NCBI RefSeq assembly: GCF_003259835.1
Contig: NZ_QLMI01000002.1
Coordinates: 310,001 to 374,000 of the forward strand
Length of the DNA: 64,000 bases
Reading direction: 5' to 3'
Source of the DNA: Flavobacterium aquaticum
GTDB lineage: Bacteria; Bacteroidota; Bacteroidia; Flavobacteriales; Flavobacteriaceae
A program made the position numbers and the translations under genes. This document shows positions 7,266 to 16,127 of the stretch, piece after piece; position 1 is the first letter of the stretch, and every line of letters begins with the position of its first letter. The notes below the pieces were generated by a model. It did no database searches. It saw only the letters and a list, made by a program, of their open reading frames with translations, and had not been told where the DNA came from.

Positions 7266-10200
7266 TTAATTTAATTTAAAATTTACTTGCATGCGTTCCA
7301 ATTCTTGAAGTAATTCCGATGAGATTTTTACTTTCAATTTTCGGCTTGGCATTGAAAGTTTTGTTTTTACAATGATTTCATCTTTTTCAACTGGAACTTC
7401 AATATTCATTTCCACTTCTTCATTAGAATCTTCCAAAATTTCTTCTTCCATATCTACTGGATTTGAAACTGGAATATCTTCCACAATTCGCTTTATTCGC
7501 TCCAATTCCATTACCTCAAACGTTACTGAATTATCACCTTTATTTTCAGAAAAAATTCGATTTAATTCGGCTATCACATGTTCTTTTACATCGTTAATTG
7601 GGAACATTAAAATCAATTTCTTAGCAAATGTAGGCAATACATCAGCCAACATTTTAGCATCTAAAAACTGAATTCTTGGATCGGATTTTTTACCCGTTTC
7701 GCGATTTACCCAACCTTCTTTCACATTGATTTTAAAATACACAAACTGATTTTGCAACAAGAAATGACGGTATTTTAAATATTCTTCATCAAAAATTCTG
7801 AACTCATAACTTTCGTCATAACCCTCTAATACAAAGGTTGCCCAACCTTTTCCGTTTTTGGCGGTTCGATGTTGCACATTGGTAACAATTCCTCCAAAAG
7901 AAAGATTCTTACCTAAATGCTGCTCCAAATTTTTAAGTGATTCTAATTTAGCCGTACAAAAATATTTCATCTCAAATTTATAATCATCTAACGGATGCCC
8001 CGAAATATAAATTCCCACTACTTCTTTTTCTTTGGCTAATTTTTCCATTGTGCTCCATTCTTCACACGGTGGCACTTGAGGTTCTGCAATTTGAACTTCC
8101 GAAGCATCACCAAACAAGCTTACTTGCGATGAATTTTCGTTTTCTTGGAATTTCGAACCATAACGAATCGCCTTTTCTAAGAACGTAATTCCGTCGCCAT
8201 CATGATGAAAATATTGGGCACGATGGGTTTCAGAAAAACCATCAAAACCACCAGCTAATGCTAAGTTTTCGAATGCTTTTTTATTCGCCGCACGCAAATC
8301 AATACGTTTAGCTAAATCGAAGATAGATTTGTAATTTCCATCTTTTCTGTTCTCAACAATGGTTTGAACGGCTCCTGCGCCAACACCTTTAATCGCTCCC
8401 ATTCCGAAACGAACGGCGTAGTTTTCATTAACCGTAAATTTATAGTACGATTCATTCACATCTGGACCCAAAACGGCTAATCCCATGCGCTTACATTCTT
8501 CCATAAAGAACGAAACTTGTTTGATATCGTTCATGTTATTCGAAAGTACGGCAGCCATATATTCCGCAGGATAATGCGCTTTAAGATATGCTGTTTGATA
8601 GGCAATCCAAGCATAACAAGTGGAGTGCGATTTATTGAAGGCATAACTCGCAAACGCTTCCCAGTCGGTCCAAATTTTGTCTAATTTTTGTTCGTCGTGA
8701 CCATTGGCTTTTGCTTGATCGATGAACTTAGATTTCATTTTATCCAAGACATCTTTCTGCTTTTTACCCATAGCTTTTCGAAGTACGTCGGCATCACCTT
8801 TAGAGAAATTAGCCAATTTTTGAGACAGAAGCATCACCTGTTCTTGGTAAACGGTAATTCCGTAGGTTTCTCCTAAATATTCTTCGCAAGCATCTAAATC
8901 GTAAGTGATAGGTTCTTCACCATTTTTTCTGCGAACGAAAGAAGGAATGTATTCCAATGGTCCCGGACGATATAATGCATTCATGGCAATTAAATCGGCA
9001 AAAACTGTTGGTTTTAAGTCCTTCATGTATTTTTGCATTCCAGGCGATTCGTATTGGAAAACCCCAACCGTTTCACCTCTTTGGAATAACTCATATGTTT
9101 TGGTGTCATCAATTGGAAATTCGTCAGGATTCAAATCGATTCCTAAACGATATTTTACCAATTTCACCGTGTCTTTAATTAAGGTTAGGGTTTTTAATCC
9201 CAAAAAGTCCATCTTCAACAAACCAGCACTTTCTGCGACCGAGTTGTCAAATTGGGTTACATATAAATCCGAATCTTTTGCAGTGGTTACGGGAACGAAA
9301 TTCGTAATATCATCTGGCGTAATAATCACACCACAAGCGTGAATTCCGGTATTTCGCATGGAACCTTCCAAAACTTTTGCTTGCTGAATGGTTTCTCCAG
9401 CTAAGTCTTCTGAATTGGCGATTTCGATTAATTCTTTTACTCGGTCAAATTCTTCAGAACGTAATGCTTTTTTGACTTCGGATTCGTCTTCGGCTAAGAA
9501 TCGTGCTAAATTCCATTTCGACGGCATCATGCCTGGAATTAATTTGGCAATTCTATCCGCTTCAAAAAGCGGCAAATCCAACACACGAGCGGTATCTCGA
9601 ATTGCTGATTTAGTAGCCATTTTACCATAGGTAATAATTTGCGCCACCTGACTTGCTCCGTATTTATTGATTACATAATCCATAACACGACCACGACCTT
9701 CATCATCAAAATCGATATCAATATCGGGCATGGAAACACGGTCGGGATTTAAGAAACGCTCAAAAAGCAAATCGTATTTAATTGGGTCGATATTTGTAAT
9801 TCCTAAACAATACGCCACAGCAGAACCCGCAGCAGAACCACGACCTGGTCCAACAGAAACGTCCATTTTTCTAGCTTCGGCAATGAAATCTTGTACAATT
9901 AAGAAATAACCTGGATAACCTGAATTGGAAATCGTTAGTAATTCAAAATCTAAACGCTCTTGAATATCTGGTGTGATTTCGCCATAACGTTTTTTAGCAC
10001 CTTCCATGGTGAGATGTTTCAAATACGCATTTTCACCACGAACGCCACCATCTAATTTATCTTCCTCTACTTCAAATTCATCAGGAATTTTAAATTTTGG
10101 AAGTAATACATCTCGATATAAAGAATAAGGTTCCGTTTTATCGATGATTTCTTGAATATTGATAATCGCTTCAGGTAAATCCGCAAAAAGCTGCTTCATT

Positions 10201-11789
10201 TCGTCACCCGATTTGAAATAATATTCTTGATTTGGTAATCCATAACGATAACCACGTCCGCGACCAATTGGTGTAGCTTGTTTTTCACCATCTTTTACAC
10301 ACAATAAAATATCGTGGGCGTTAGCATCTTCTTTATTAACGTAATAGGTATTGTTGGTCGCAACTAACTTTACATTGTGTTTTTTCGCGAAAGCTATTAA
10401 GGTTTGATTAACGCGATTTTCATCTTCTTGTTTGTGACGCATTAATTCCAAATAGAAATCAAAACCAAATTGATCTTTCCACCAAATTAAAGCTTCTTCG
10501 GCTTGACTTTCTCCAACATTCAGAATTTTACTAGGAATTTCTCCATATAAATTTCCCGAAAGAACGATGATGTCTTCTTTGTAGTGTTCTACGATTTTTC
10601 TATCAATACGCGGAACGTAATAGAAACCATCGGTGTAAGCAATGGAAGACATTTTGGCTAAGTTGTGATAGCCTTTTTTATTTTTTGCCAATAAAACTAC
10701 TTGATAACCGTTGTCTTTTTTGGTCTTATCTTTATGATCGTCGCAGATGTTAAACTCGCAACCAACGATGGGTTTGATTATGGTTTCTGTTGGTTCTTCA
10801 CCGTTTTCGACTAATTCTTTGTTTTTAGCTTCAGCTGCTTTGTTGTGATTTAAAACGGCACTTACAAAATGAAACGCACCCATCATATTACCAGTATCGG
10901 TCATAGCAACCGCTGGCATTTTGAATTTTGCCGAAGCTTTTACCAAATCATTAATTGCGATAGTCGATTGTAACACCGAAAACTGTGTATGATTGTGCAA
11001 ATGTGCAAAAGCAGCGTCTTTTAAATCGGATTTTACTTCTTCTGAAATTGTGGTTTGAACTTCCTCTTGTTCGATTTTTTTCAAACGCGCTCTAATTTCA
11101 TCAGAGGCTTGTTTCAGATTGATATGCTTTAATCCAATTAACTGGACTTCTCCCAAATTTTTTTCTCGGAAACTTCTGAAATATTCTGGCGTTACATCTA
11201 ACTCTTCTTTGGTGAAAACTTCTCTTTTGATTAACTCAAGAAAACAACGTGTTGTTGCTTCCACATCGGCAGTGGCATTATGTGCTTCTGCGAAAGGTTG
11301 ATTGAAAAGATATTGATGTAATTCGGTTAATGTTGGTAATTTGAATCTTCCACCACGACCCCCTGGTAATTTTAATAAGTTGGCGGTGATTTCGGTACAG
11401 GTATCCAAAACCGGCATTTTAGTCATGTCGGAACCGATGTTCATACGATGGAATTCACATCCCATAATATTGACATCAAATCCTACATTTTGTCCAACGA
11501 TGAATTTCGCTTTTGAAAGTGCAATATTGAATTTTTCTAAAACTTCAGATAACAAAACCCCTTGCTCCATTGCTAATTCGGTAGAAATACCATGAATTCG
11601 CTCTGCATCATAAGGAATATTGAAACCTTCGGGCTTAACCAAGTAATCTTGGTGCTCGATTAAATTTCCCATTTCGTCATGCAATTGCCATGCAATTTGA
11701 ATACAACGAGGCCAGTTATCAGTATCGGTTATGGGTGCCGACCAACTGCGAGGTAAACCTGTGGTTTCTGTATCGAAAATTAAGTACAT
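7266..11789 (-). CDS. dnaE: DNA polymerase III alpha subunit with fused N-terminal DEDDh exonuclease
   Basis: This 1507-residue replicative polymerase is about 350 residues longer than E. coli DnaE. Residues 1 to about 205 form a DEDDh 3'-5' exonuclease: FDTETTG at the start, a middle GQNVGFD and HNATADVEA at about 175. The PHP domain follows (HLHNHTQFS, near 265). The palm has PDIDIDFDDEGRGRV with catalytic Asp residues, and a helix-hairpin-helix and an OB-like region lie toward the C-terminus. The fusion places proofreading in cis instead of on a separate epsilon subunit; I believe this layout is usual in Flavobacteria. It is divergent from no neighbour and precedes trxA. Confidence 0.95.
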   Translation of the reverse strand: MYLIFDTETTGLPRSWSAPITDTDNWPRCIQIAWQLHDEMGNLIEHQDYLVKPEGFNIPYDAERIHGISTELAMEQGVLLSEVLEKFNIALSKAKFIVGQNVGFDVNIMGCEFHRMNIGSDMTKMPVLDTCTEITANLLKLPGGRGGRFKLPTLTELHQYLFNQPFAEAHNATADVEATTRCFLELIKREVFTKEELDVTPEYFRSFREKNLGEVQLIGLKHINLKQASDEIRARLKKIEQEEVQTTISEEVKSDLKDAAFAHLHNHTQFSVLQSTIAINDLVKASAKFKMPAVAMTDTGNMMGAFHFVSAVLNHNKAAEAKNKELVENGEEPTETIIKPIVGCEFNICDDHKDKTKKDNGYQVVLLAKNKKGYHNLAKMSSIAYTDGFYYVPRIDRKIVEHYKEDIIVLSGNLYGEIPSKILNVGESQAEEALIWWKDQFGFDFYLELMRHKQEDENRVNQTLIAFAKKHNVKLVATNNTYYVNKEDANAHDILLCVKDGEKQATPIGRGRGYRYGLPNQEYYFKSGDEMKQLFADLPEAIINIQEIIDKTEPYSLYRDVLLPKFKIPDEFEVEEDKLDGGVRGENAYLKHLTMEGAKKRYGEITPDIQERLDFELLTISNSGYPGYFLIVQDFIAEARKMDVSVGPGRGSAAGSAVAYCLGITNIDPIKYDLLFERFLNPDRVSMPDIDIDFDDEGRGRVMDYVINKYGASQVAQIITYGKMATKSAIRDTARVLDLPLFEADRIAKLIPGMMPSKWNLARFLAEDESEVKKALRSEEFDRVKELIEIANSEDLAGETIQQAKVLEGSMRNTGIHACGVIITPDDITNFVPVTTAKDSDLYVTQFDNSVAESAGLLKMDFLGLKTLTLIKDTVKLVKYRLGIDLNPDEFPIDDTKTYELFQRGETVGVFQYESPGMQKYMKDLKPTVFADLIAMNALYRPGPLEYIPSFVRRKNGEEPITYDLDACEEYLGETYGITVYQEQVMLLSQKLANFSKGDADVLRKAMGKKQKDVLDKMKSKFIDQAKANGHDEQKLDKIWTDWEAFASYAFNKSHSTCYAWIAYQTAYLKAHYPAEYMAAVLSNNMNDIKQVSFFMEECKRMGLAVLGPDVNESYYKFTVNENYAVRFGMGAIKGVGAGAVQTIVENRKDGNYKSIFDLAKRIDLRAANKKAFENLALAGGFDGFSETHRAQYFHHDGDGITFLEKAIRYGSKFQENENSSQVSLFGDASEVQIAEPQVPPCEEWSTMEKLAKEKEVVGIYISGHPLDDYKFEMKYFCTAKLESLKNLEQHLGKNLSFGGIVTNVQHRTAKNGKGWATFVLEGYDESYEFRIFDEEYLKYRHFLLQNQFVYFKINVKEGWVNRETGKKSDPRIQFLDAKMLADVLPTFAKKLILMFPINDVKEHVIAELNRIFSENKGDNSVTFEVMELERIKRIVEDIPVSNPVDMEEEILEDSNEEVEMNIEVPVEKDEIIVKTKLSMPSRKLKVKISSELLQELERMQVNFKLN

Positions 11790-11892
11790 CTATCTGATAA
11801 TTAAGCTAAAGAAAAAAAACAAAAGCAAATTTTGAATAAAAACAAAAATACATTTTAAGTTATTGAATGCCAATTTAAGTTATCAACAAAAC

Positions 11893-11925
11893 AAAAAAAC
11901 CACCTGAATCACTCCAGATGGTTTT
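11893..11925 (-). terminator. Intrinsic terminator downstream of the lipoprotein gene at 11946
   Basis: On the minus strand an 11-bp stem (AAAACCATCTG/CAGGTGGTTTT, one G-U pair) with an 8-nt loop is followed by a T run. Confidence 0.75.
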
Positions 11926-11945
11926 GATATTTTTGGGTTGAATTT

Positions 11946-12641
11946 TTAGAATGTAGAGATTGGAATCTTATAAAAAACTCCTTCAGAGAACGTAATTACT
12001 TCTCCTTCTTCATTAACTGCTTTGAAATTATAAGTTCCGGTGAACAATCCGTTTTCAACTTCTTTAATCTTGATTTCACCATTACTTTGTTGAATGTTGA
12101 TTACTCTAAACGTAGCGTTATTATTTCCGCCAACAATAGTTATTAAATCACCTGGTCTATACCCAACGCCTCTTGCTACAACAGTAATTTCAGTAACAGC
12201 ACCATTTGTAGTTTTAGTAGCCACTCTTAATCCAGAACCAGAACCACCTGTTGTTTGAGCTCCAGCTGAATTAGTTTGATAAGCTGTTCCTCTATTAATC
12301 ATTCCAGAAACCTTAAATGCTGGTCCAGAATATAAACCTGTATCATAATAATCTTCAAAACCATCCACATCATTAGAATAGGAAGCAAAATTATCTTGAT
12401 TTGTAGTTCCTAATACATAAACTCCAGGATCTGTACTTGACGTTTCTAAAGTTACTGTCTCGTATAGATTGTAGGCAGTAATTATCATTCTACCATCCTC
12501 ATCAACACTAACTCTTGCATCACTTGCTCTCCAGTAAACATCATTTTGTTTGGCTTGAAAAGCTGGATTATTAGTTTGAAGATCCTCTTGACACGAAGAA
12601 AAAGCAACAACAAGCGCAAACAAAGAAACTATTTTTTTCAT
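11946..12641 (-). CDS. Lipoprotein with an inserted Gly-rich beta motif
   Basis: The 231-residue product has a lipoprotein signal (AFSSC, Cys-17). The overall pattern (short N-terminal strands, YNLYETVTLET, TGTYNFKAVNEEGEVITF near the C-terminus) resembles DUF6252-type Bacteroidota lipoproteins. Residues about 133-181 (GSGSGLRV to ATFRV) look like a separate module. Its pattern G-x-GY-x-x-GD-x-x-T-x-x-GG is common in phage tail and other extracellular beta proteins. The protein is probably attached to the outer membrane. The function is unknown, and a monocistronic transcript is suggested by its own terminator. Confidence 0.65.
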   Translation of the reverse strand: MKKIVSLFALVVAFSSCQEDLQTNNPAFQAKQNDVYWRASDARVSVDEDGRMIITAYNLYETVTLETSSTDPGVYVLGTTNQDNFASYSNDVDGFEDYYDTGLYSGPAFKVSGMINRGTAYQTNSAGAQTTGGSGSGLRVATKTTNGAVTEITVVARGVGYRPGDLITIVGGNNNATFRVINIQQSNGEIKIKEVENGLFTGTYNFKAVNEEGEVITFSEGVFYKIPISTF

Positions 12642-12740
12642 CTTAAATTAAGTTCGTTATAATATGTAGGTAACAAAAATAACTTTTTTATTGAAATAAA
12701 AACATTTTATCGAAAAAAATATTTTCAGACAACTTATAGA

Positions 12741-12767
12741 TTTGTATTGCAAAGTTTTATATATTTG
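12741..12767 (+). promoter_or_regulatory. Promoter of the rpsP operon
   Basis: TATATTTG (12760-12767) is an excellent -7 box; a TTTG lies at 12741-12744, 15 bp away, slightly closer than usual. The leader runs about 40 nt to the rpsP ATG. Confidence 0.5.
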
Positions 12768-12782
12768 CACCCTTAAATAACC

Positions 12783-12797
12783 GAGGTCGAGAACCTC
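12783..12797 (+). promoter_or_regulatory. Hairpin in the rpsP leader
   Basis: GAGGT-CGAGA-ACCTC forms a 5-bp stem in the 5' UTR of rpsP, 17 bp before the start codon. It could be a ribosomal-protein autoregulation site, but nothing beyond its position supports that. Confidence 0.35.
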
Positions 12798-12814
12798 AAA
12801 TTAATCACAAGATT

Positions 12815-13369
12815 ATGTCAGTAAAAATTAGATTACAAAGACACGGAAAAAAAGGGAAACCTTTTTATTGGGTTGTTGCAGCAGATGCAAGATCGAAAAG
12901 AGATGGTAAATTCTTAGAGAAAATCGGAACTTACAATCCAAACACTAACCCTGCAACTATCGATTTAAACATCGAAAAAGCTGCACAATGGTTACACAAT
13001 GGTGCTCAGCCAACTGACACTGCAAGAGCAATTTTATCTTACACAGGTGCTTTATTAAAACACCACTTAGATGGAGGAGTTCGTAAAGGTGCTTTAACTC
13101 AAGAACAAGCTGATGCTAAATTAGCTACTTGGTTAGAAGAAAAAGCTGGTAAAGTTGATGCTAAGAAATCAGGTTTATCTAAAGCTGAAGCTGATGCAAA
13201 AGCAAAAGCTTTAAAAGCTGAACAAGAAGCAAACGCAAAACGTATTGCTGCTCAAGCTGAGGCTGCAAAAGCTGCTGAAGCTACAGAAGAAGTTGCTGAA
13301 GAAGTAGTTGAGGCTGCTACTGAAGAAGCTCCTGCTGTTGAAGAAAACAACGAAGAAACTCAAGCATAA
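12815..13369 (+). CDS. rpsP: Small ribosomal subunit protein bS16 with long C-terminal tail
   Basis: Residues 1 to about 80 are a standard bS16 (SVKIRLQRHGKKGKPFYWVV, then a FLEKIGTYNPN segment), which binds 16S rRNA during 30S assembly. The protein continues to 184 residues, about twice the E. coli length. A helical tail rich in Ala, Glu and Lys (about 110-184) ends in an acidic stretch. Long tails of this kind are known in Bacteroidota S16. It heads an apparent rpsP-rimM-trmN6 operon, where RimM is the 30S maturation factor that acts near S16 and S19. Confidence 0.96.
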   Translation: MSVKIRLQRHGKKGKPFYWVVAADARSKRDGKFLEKIGTYNPNTNPATIDLNIEKAAQWLHNGAQPTDTARAILSYTGALLKHHLDGGVRKGALTQEQADAKLATWLEEKAGKVDAKKSGLSKAEADAKAKALKAEQEANAKRIAAQAEAAKAAEATEEVAEEVVEAATEEAPAVEENNEETQA

Positions 13370-13384
13370 TTTTATAGCGATTCC

Positions 13385-13912
13385 ATGCGTAAAGAAGATT
13401 GTTTCTATTTAGGTAAAATCGCAAAAAAATTTAGTTTCAAAGGGGAAGTATTGGCGTATTTAGACACCGATGAACCCGAATTGTATCAAAATTTGGAATC
13501 AGTTTTTGTTGAAATCAACAAAAGTCTGGTTCCATTTTTTATTGAAAGTAGTTCGCTTCACAAAGAAAAATTCTTACGTATTCGTTTTGAAGACATACAA
13601 ACCGAAGAAGAAGCAGACGAAATCATGGGAAGCGAAATTTATCTTCCACTTTCTATGTTACCTAAATTAGAAGGTACTCAATTCTATTATCACGAAGTAA
13701 TCGGGTTTGATGTATTAGATACTCGTTTGGGTAATATTGGAAAAATTACTGCTATTAATGACAGTGGTGCTCAACCACTTTTTGAAATTGATAAAAACGG
13801 TACTGAAATTTTAATTCCGCTTATTGATGATTTCATCATTGCACTTGACAGAGCAAACAAAACCATTACTTTAGAAACCCCTGAAGGTTTGGTTGATTTA
13901 TATCTTGGATAA
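13385..13912 (+). CDS. rimM: Ribosome maturation factor RimM
   Basis: This 175-residue protein assists 16S rRNA processing in the head of the 30S subunit. The N-terminal beta-barrel begins with YLGKIAKKFSFKGEV, matching the G-x-x-x-x-x-x-G-x-x-G-E-V signature, and the C-terminal PRC-barrel has VIGFDVLD and a PLIDDFI strand. It follows rpsP by 15 bp and precedes the tRNA methyltransferase by 5 bp, the usual rpsP-rimM arrangement. Confidence 0.93.
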   Translation: MRKEDCFYLGKIAKKFSFKGEVLAYLDTDEPELYQNLESVFVEINKSLVPFFIESSSLHKEKFLRIRFEDIQTEEEADEIMGSEIYLPLSMLPKLEGTQFYYHEVIGFDVLDTRLGNIGKITAINDSGAQPLFEIDKNGTEILIPLIDDFIIALDRANKTITLETPEGLVDLYLG

Positions 13913-13917
13913 TTCCA

Positions 13918-14625
13918 ATGACTTTTACATTCAAACAATTTTCGGTTAATCAAGATCGTTGTGCTATGAAAATTGGCACAGATGGTGTTTTGCTTGGTGC
14001 TTGGACTCCATTAATCAATAATCCATTCAACGTTTTAGACATTGGTGCTGGAACTGGGATTTTATCTTTAATGTTAGCCCAAAGAAGCAACGCTGAACAA
14101 ATCGACGCCATCGAAATTGACGAAGATGCTTACGAACAATGTGTTGAAAATTTTGAAACTTCACCTTGGGGTGATAAATTATTTTGTTTTCATGCCGGTT
14201 TGGATGAATTTGTGGACGAACCTGAAGATGAGTATGATTTAATCATTTCCAATCCGCCTTTTTACACCGATGATTATAAATCAGATAATAGTTCGAGAGA
14301 TTTAGCACGTTTTGAAGACGCTTTACCTTTTGAAGAATTAATTGAAGCGGCCGCCTTATTACTTTCGGATAATGGGATTTTTTCTGTGATTATTCCTTAT
14401 AAAGAAGAAGAGCAATTTGTTGCTATGTGTAAAGAATTGGATTTATTTCCATTAAAAATTACTCGTGTAAAAGGCACACCAACATCGGAAATCAAAAGAA
14501 GTTTATTGGCTTTTTGCAGAATAGAAAAAACTCCGTTAATTGATGAGTTAGTCATTGAAATTTCTAGACATAATTATACTCCTGAATATATTGAGTTGAC
14601 GAAGGATTTCTATTTGAAGATGTAA
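13918..14625 (+). CDS. trmN6: tRNA1(Val) A37 N6-methyltransferase (TrmN6/YfiC family)
   Basis: The 235-residue enzyme has the FKQFSV...CAMKIGTDGVLLGAW opening of the YfiC family. The SAM-binding motif DIGAGTG is at 41-47, and the adenine-N6 catalytic motif NPPF is at 112-115. It methylates N6 of A37 in tRNA1(Val) in E. coli; the same substrate is inferred here. It starts 5 bp after rimM and closes the rpsP operon. A dispersed intergenic repeat begins right after the stop codon. Confidence 0.85.
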   Translation: MTFTFKQFSVNQDRCAMKIGTDGVLLGAWTPLINNPFNVLDIGAGTGILSLMLAQRSNAEQIDAIEIDEDAYEQCVENFETSPWGDKLFCFHAGLDEFVDEPEDEYDLIISNPPFYTDDYKSDNSSRDLARFEDALPFEELIEAAALLLSDNGIFSVIIPYKEEEQFVAMCKELDLFPLKITRVKGTPTSEIKRSLLAFCRIEKTPLIDELVIEISRHNYTPEYIELTKDFYLKM

Positions 14626-14750
14626 CCCTAGCCCAGATGGTAGCGGCATCCTTTTTGTTTTTCGAGCATTTCTTTTACAATGAAATAACGAATTGTTTTT
14701 AGAATTCGATAAAAACAAAAAGATATAGCGAACAGCTGGAAAAAGCTTCT
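14626..14750. repeat. Dispersed intergenic element with long stem
   Basis: After trmN6 the sequence runs AGCCCAGATGGTAGCGGCAT, then CTTTTTGTTTTT (14651-14662), a roughly 48-nt loop, AAAAACAAAAAG (14711-14722) and GATATAGCGAACAGCTGGAA. The two 12-base arms are perfect inverted copies. From memory this arrangement recurs between genes of many Flavobacterium genomes; its function is not established. Confidence 0.6.
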
Positions 14751-14796
14751 TATAAAATTATAACACTTGTTCGTTGATTTGTTAAAAATCTTTACT

Positions 14797-14804
14797 TACT
14801 TTTG
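14797..14804 (+). promoter_or_regulatory. -7 promoter box of the acyl-CoA dehydrogenase gene
   Basis: TACTTTTG fits TAnnTTTG. It overlaps the in-frame GTG at 14804, so that GTG cannot be the start and the ATG at 14825 is chosen. A TTTG lies 15 bp upstream at 14778-14781. Confidence 0.5.
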
Positions 14805-14824
14805 TGACTTTCAAATCAAAAACT

Positions 14825-16003
14825 ATGAGACCAGACTTATTTCAATCTCCAGATTATTATTTATTAGACGAATTATTATCTGACGAACATAAAATGGTGC
14901 GTGATGCTGCACGTGCTTGGGTAAAAAAAGAAGTATCTCCAATTATTGAAGAATACGCACAAAGAGCAGAATTTCCACATCAAATCGTAAAAGGTTTAGG
15001 AGAAATTGGTGGATTTGGTCCTTATATTCCTGTAGAATATGGCGGTGCTGGATTAGATCAAATTTCTTATGGATTAATCATGCAAGAAATTGAAAGAGGA
15101 GATTCGGGTGTACGTTCGACTTCATCTGTTCAGTCTTCTTTGGTGATGTACCCAATTTGGAAATACGGAAACGAAGAACAAAGAATGAAATATTTACCAA
15201 AATTAGCCACTGGAGAATTCATTGGTTGTTTTGGTTTAACTGAGCCAGATTTTGGTTCAAATCCGGGTGGAATGGTGACTAATTTTAAAGATATGGGCGA
15301 TCATTATCTTTTAAATGGTGCTAAAATGTGGATTTCGAATGCGCCTTTTGCTGACATTGCAGTTGTTTGGGCTAAAAACGAAGAAGGAAGAATTCACGGA
15401 TTAATTGTGGAAAGAGGAATGGAAGGTTTTTCAACTCCTGAAACACATAACAAATGGTCATTAAGAGCTTCTGCCACTGGAGAACTTATTTTTGACAACG
15501 TAAAAGTTCCAAAAGAAAACTTATTACCAAACAAATCTGGATTAGGAGCACCACTTGGCTGTTTAGATTCGGCACGTTATGGAATTGCTTGGGGAGCGAT
15601 TGGAGCAGCAATGGATTGTTATGACACAGCTTTGAGATATTCAAAAGAAAGAATTCAATTTGACAAACCAATTGGAGCAACTCAATTACAACAAAAAAAA
15701 TTAGCTGAAATGATTACTGAAATCACAAAAGCACAATTATTAACTTGGAGATTGGGCGTTTTAAGAAACGAAGGAAAAGCTACTTCGGCTCAAATTTCGA
15801 TGGCAAAAAGAAACAATGTTGACATGGCGTTAACAATTGCTCGTGATGCACGTCAAATGCTTGGTGGAATGGGAATTACAGGTGAATATTCAATCATGAG
15901 ACACATGATGAATTTAGAATCTGTAGTGACTTACGAAGGAACTCACGATATTCACTTGTTAATTACAGGTATGGATGTTACAGGTTTCCCTGCATTCAAA
16001 TAA
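14825..16003 (+). CDS. Acyl-CoA dehydrogenase, glutaryl-CoA dehydrogenase type
   Basis: The 392-residue flavoprotein has the acyl-CoA dehydrogenase signatures CFGLTEPDFGSNPGGM and the FAD/substrate helix region RQMLGGMGITGEYS. The catalytic base is Glu in YEGTHDIH near the end. The RSTSSVQSSLVMYPI segment is characteristic of glutaryl-CoA dehydrogenases, which oxidise and decarboxylate glutaryl-CoA to crotonyl-CoA in lysine and tryptophan breakdown. Electrons go to an electron-transfer flavoprotein. No other pathway genes are adjacent, although a saccharopine dehydrogenase-like gene lies near 45.3 kb. It is transcribed alone. Confidence 0.85.
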   Translation: MRPDLFQSPDYYLLDELLSDEHKMVRDAARAWVKKEVSPIIEEYAQRAEFPHQIVKGLGEIGGFGPYIPVEYGGAGLDQISYGLIMQEIERGDSGVRSTSSVQSSLVMYPIWKYGNEEQRMKYLPKLATGEFIGCFGLTEPDFGSNPGGMVTNFKDMGDHYLLNGAKMWISNAPFADIAVVWAKNEEGRIHGLIVERGMEGFSTPETHNKWSLRASATGELIFDNVKVPKENLLPNKSGLGAPLGCLDSARYGIAWGAIGAAMDCYDTALRYSKERIQFDKPIGATQLQQKKLAEMITEITKAQLLTWRLGVLRNEGKATSAQISMAKRNNVDMALTIARDARQMLGGMGITGEYSIMRHMMNLESVVTYEGTHDIHLLITGMDVTGFPAFK

Positions 16004-16027
16004 TTGAACAATAGATAAAATTGATAC

Positions 16028-16057
16028 AAAATGCTTCTCTTTTTAGGGAAGCATTTT
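16028..16057 (+). terminator. Intrinsic terminator of the acyl-CoA dehydrogenase gene
   Basis: AAAATGCTTC (16028-16037) pairs with GAAGCATTTT (16048-16057), followed by T residues. Confidence 0.8.
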
Positions 16058-16065
16058 TACATTTG
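16058..16065 (+). promoter_or_regulatory. -7 promoter box of the DUF3050 gene
   Basis: TACATTTG fits TAnnTTTG and directly abuts the preceding terminator. A GTG at 16068 would lie at the transcript start, so the ATG at 16128 is preferred. Confidence 0.45.
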
Positions 16066-16127
16066 TAGTGTACGGATTCAAATCCATAAGAAGTCAGAAT
16101 TTCGTATATGATAATAAAAATTGCCTT

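Noticed and set aside
12099..12245. Prophage remnant
   Set aside because: Only one phage-like beta module is present, inside a lipoprotein gene; no integrase, capsid or other phage genes surround it.
12783..12797. Riboswitch in the rpsP leader
   Set aside because: One 5-bp hairpin in a 40-nt leader is too little for a ligand-binding RNA.
14804..14824. GTG start for the acyl-CoA dehydrogenase
   Set aside because: The GTG is inside the -7 promoter box TACTTTTG.
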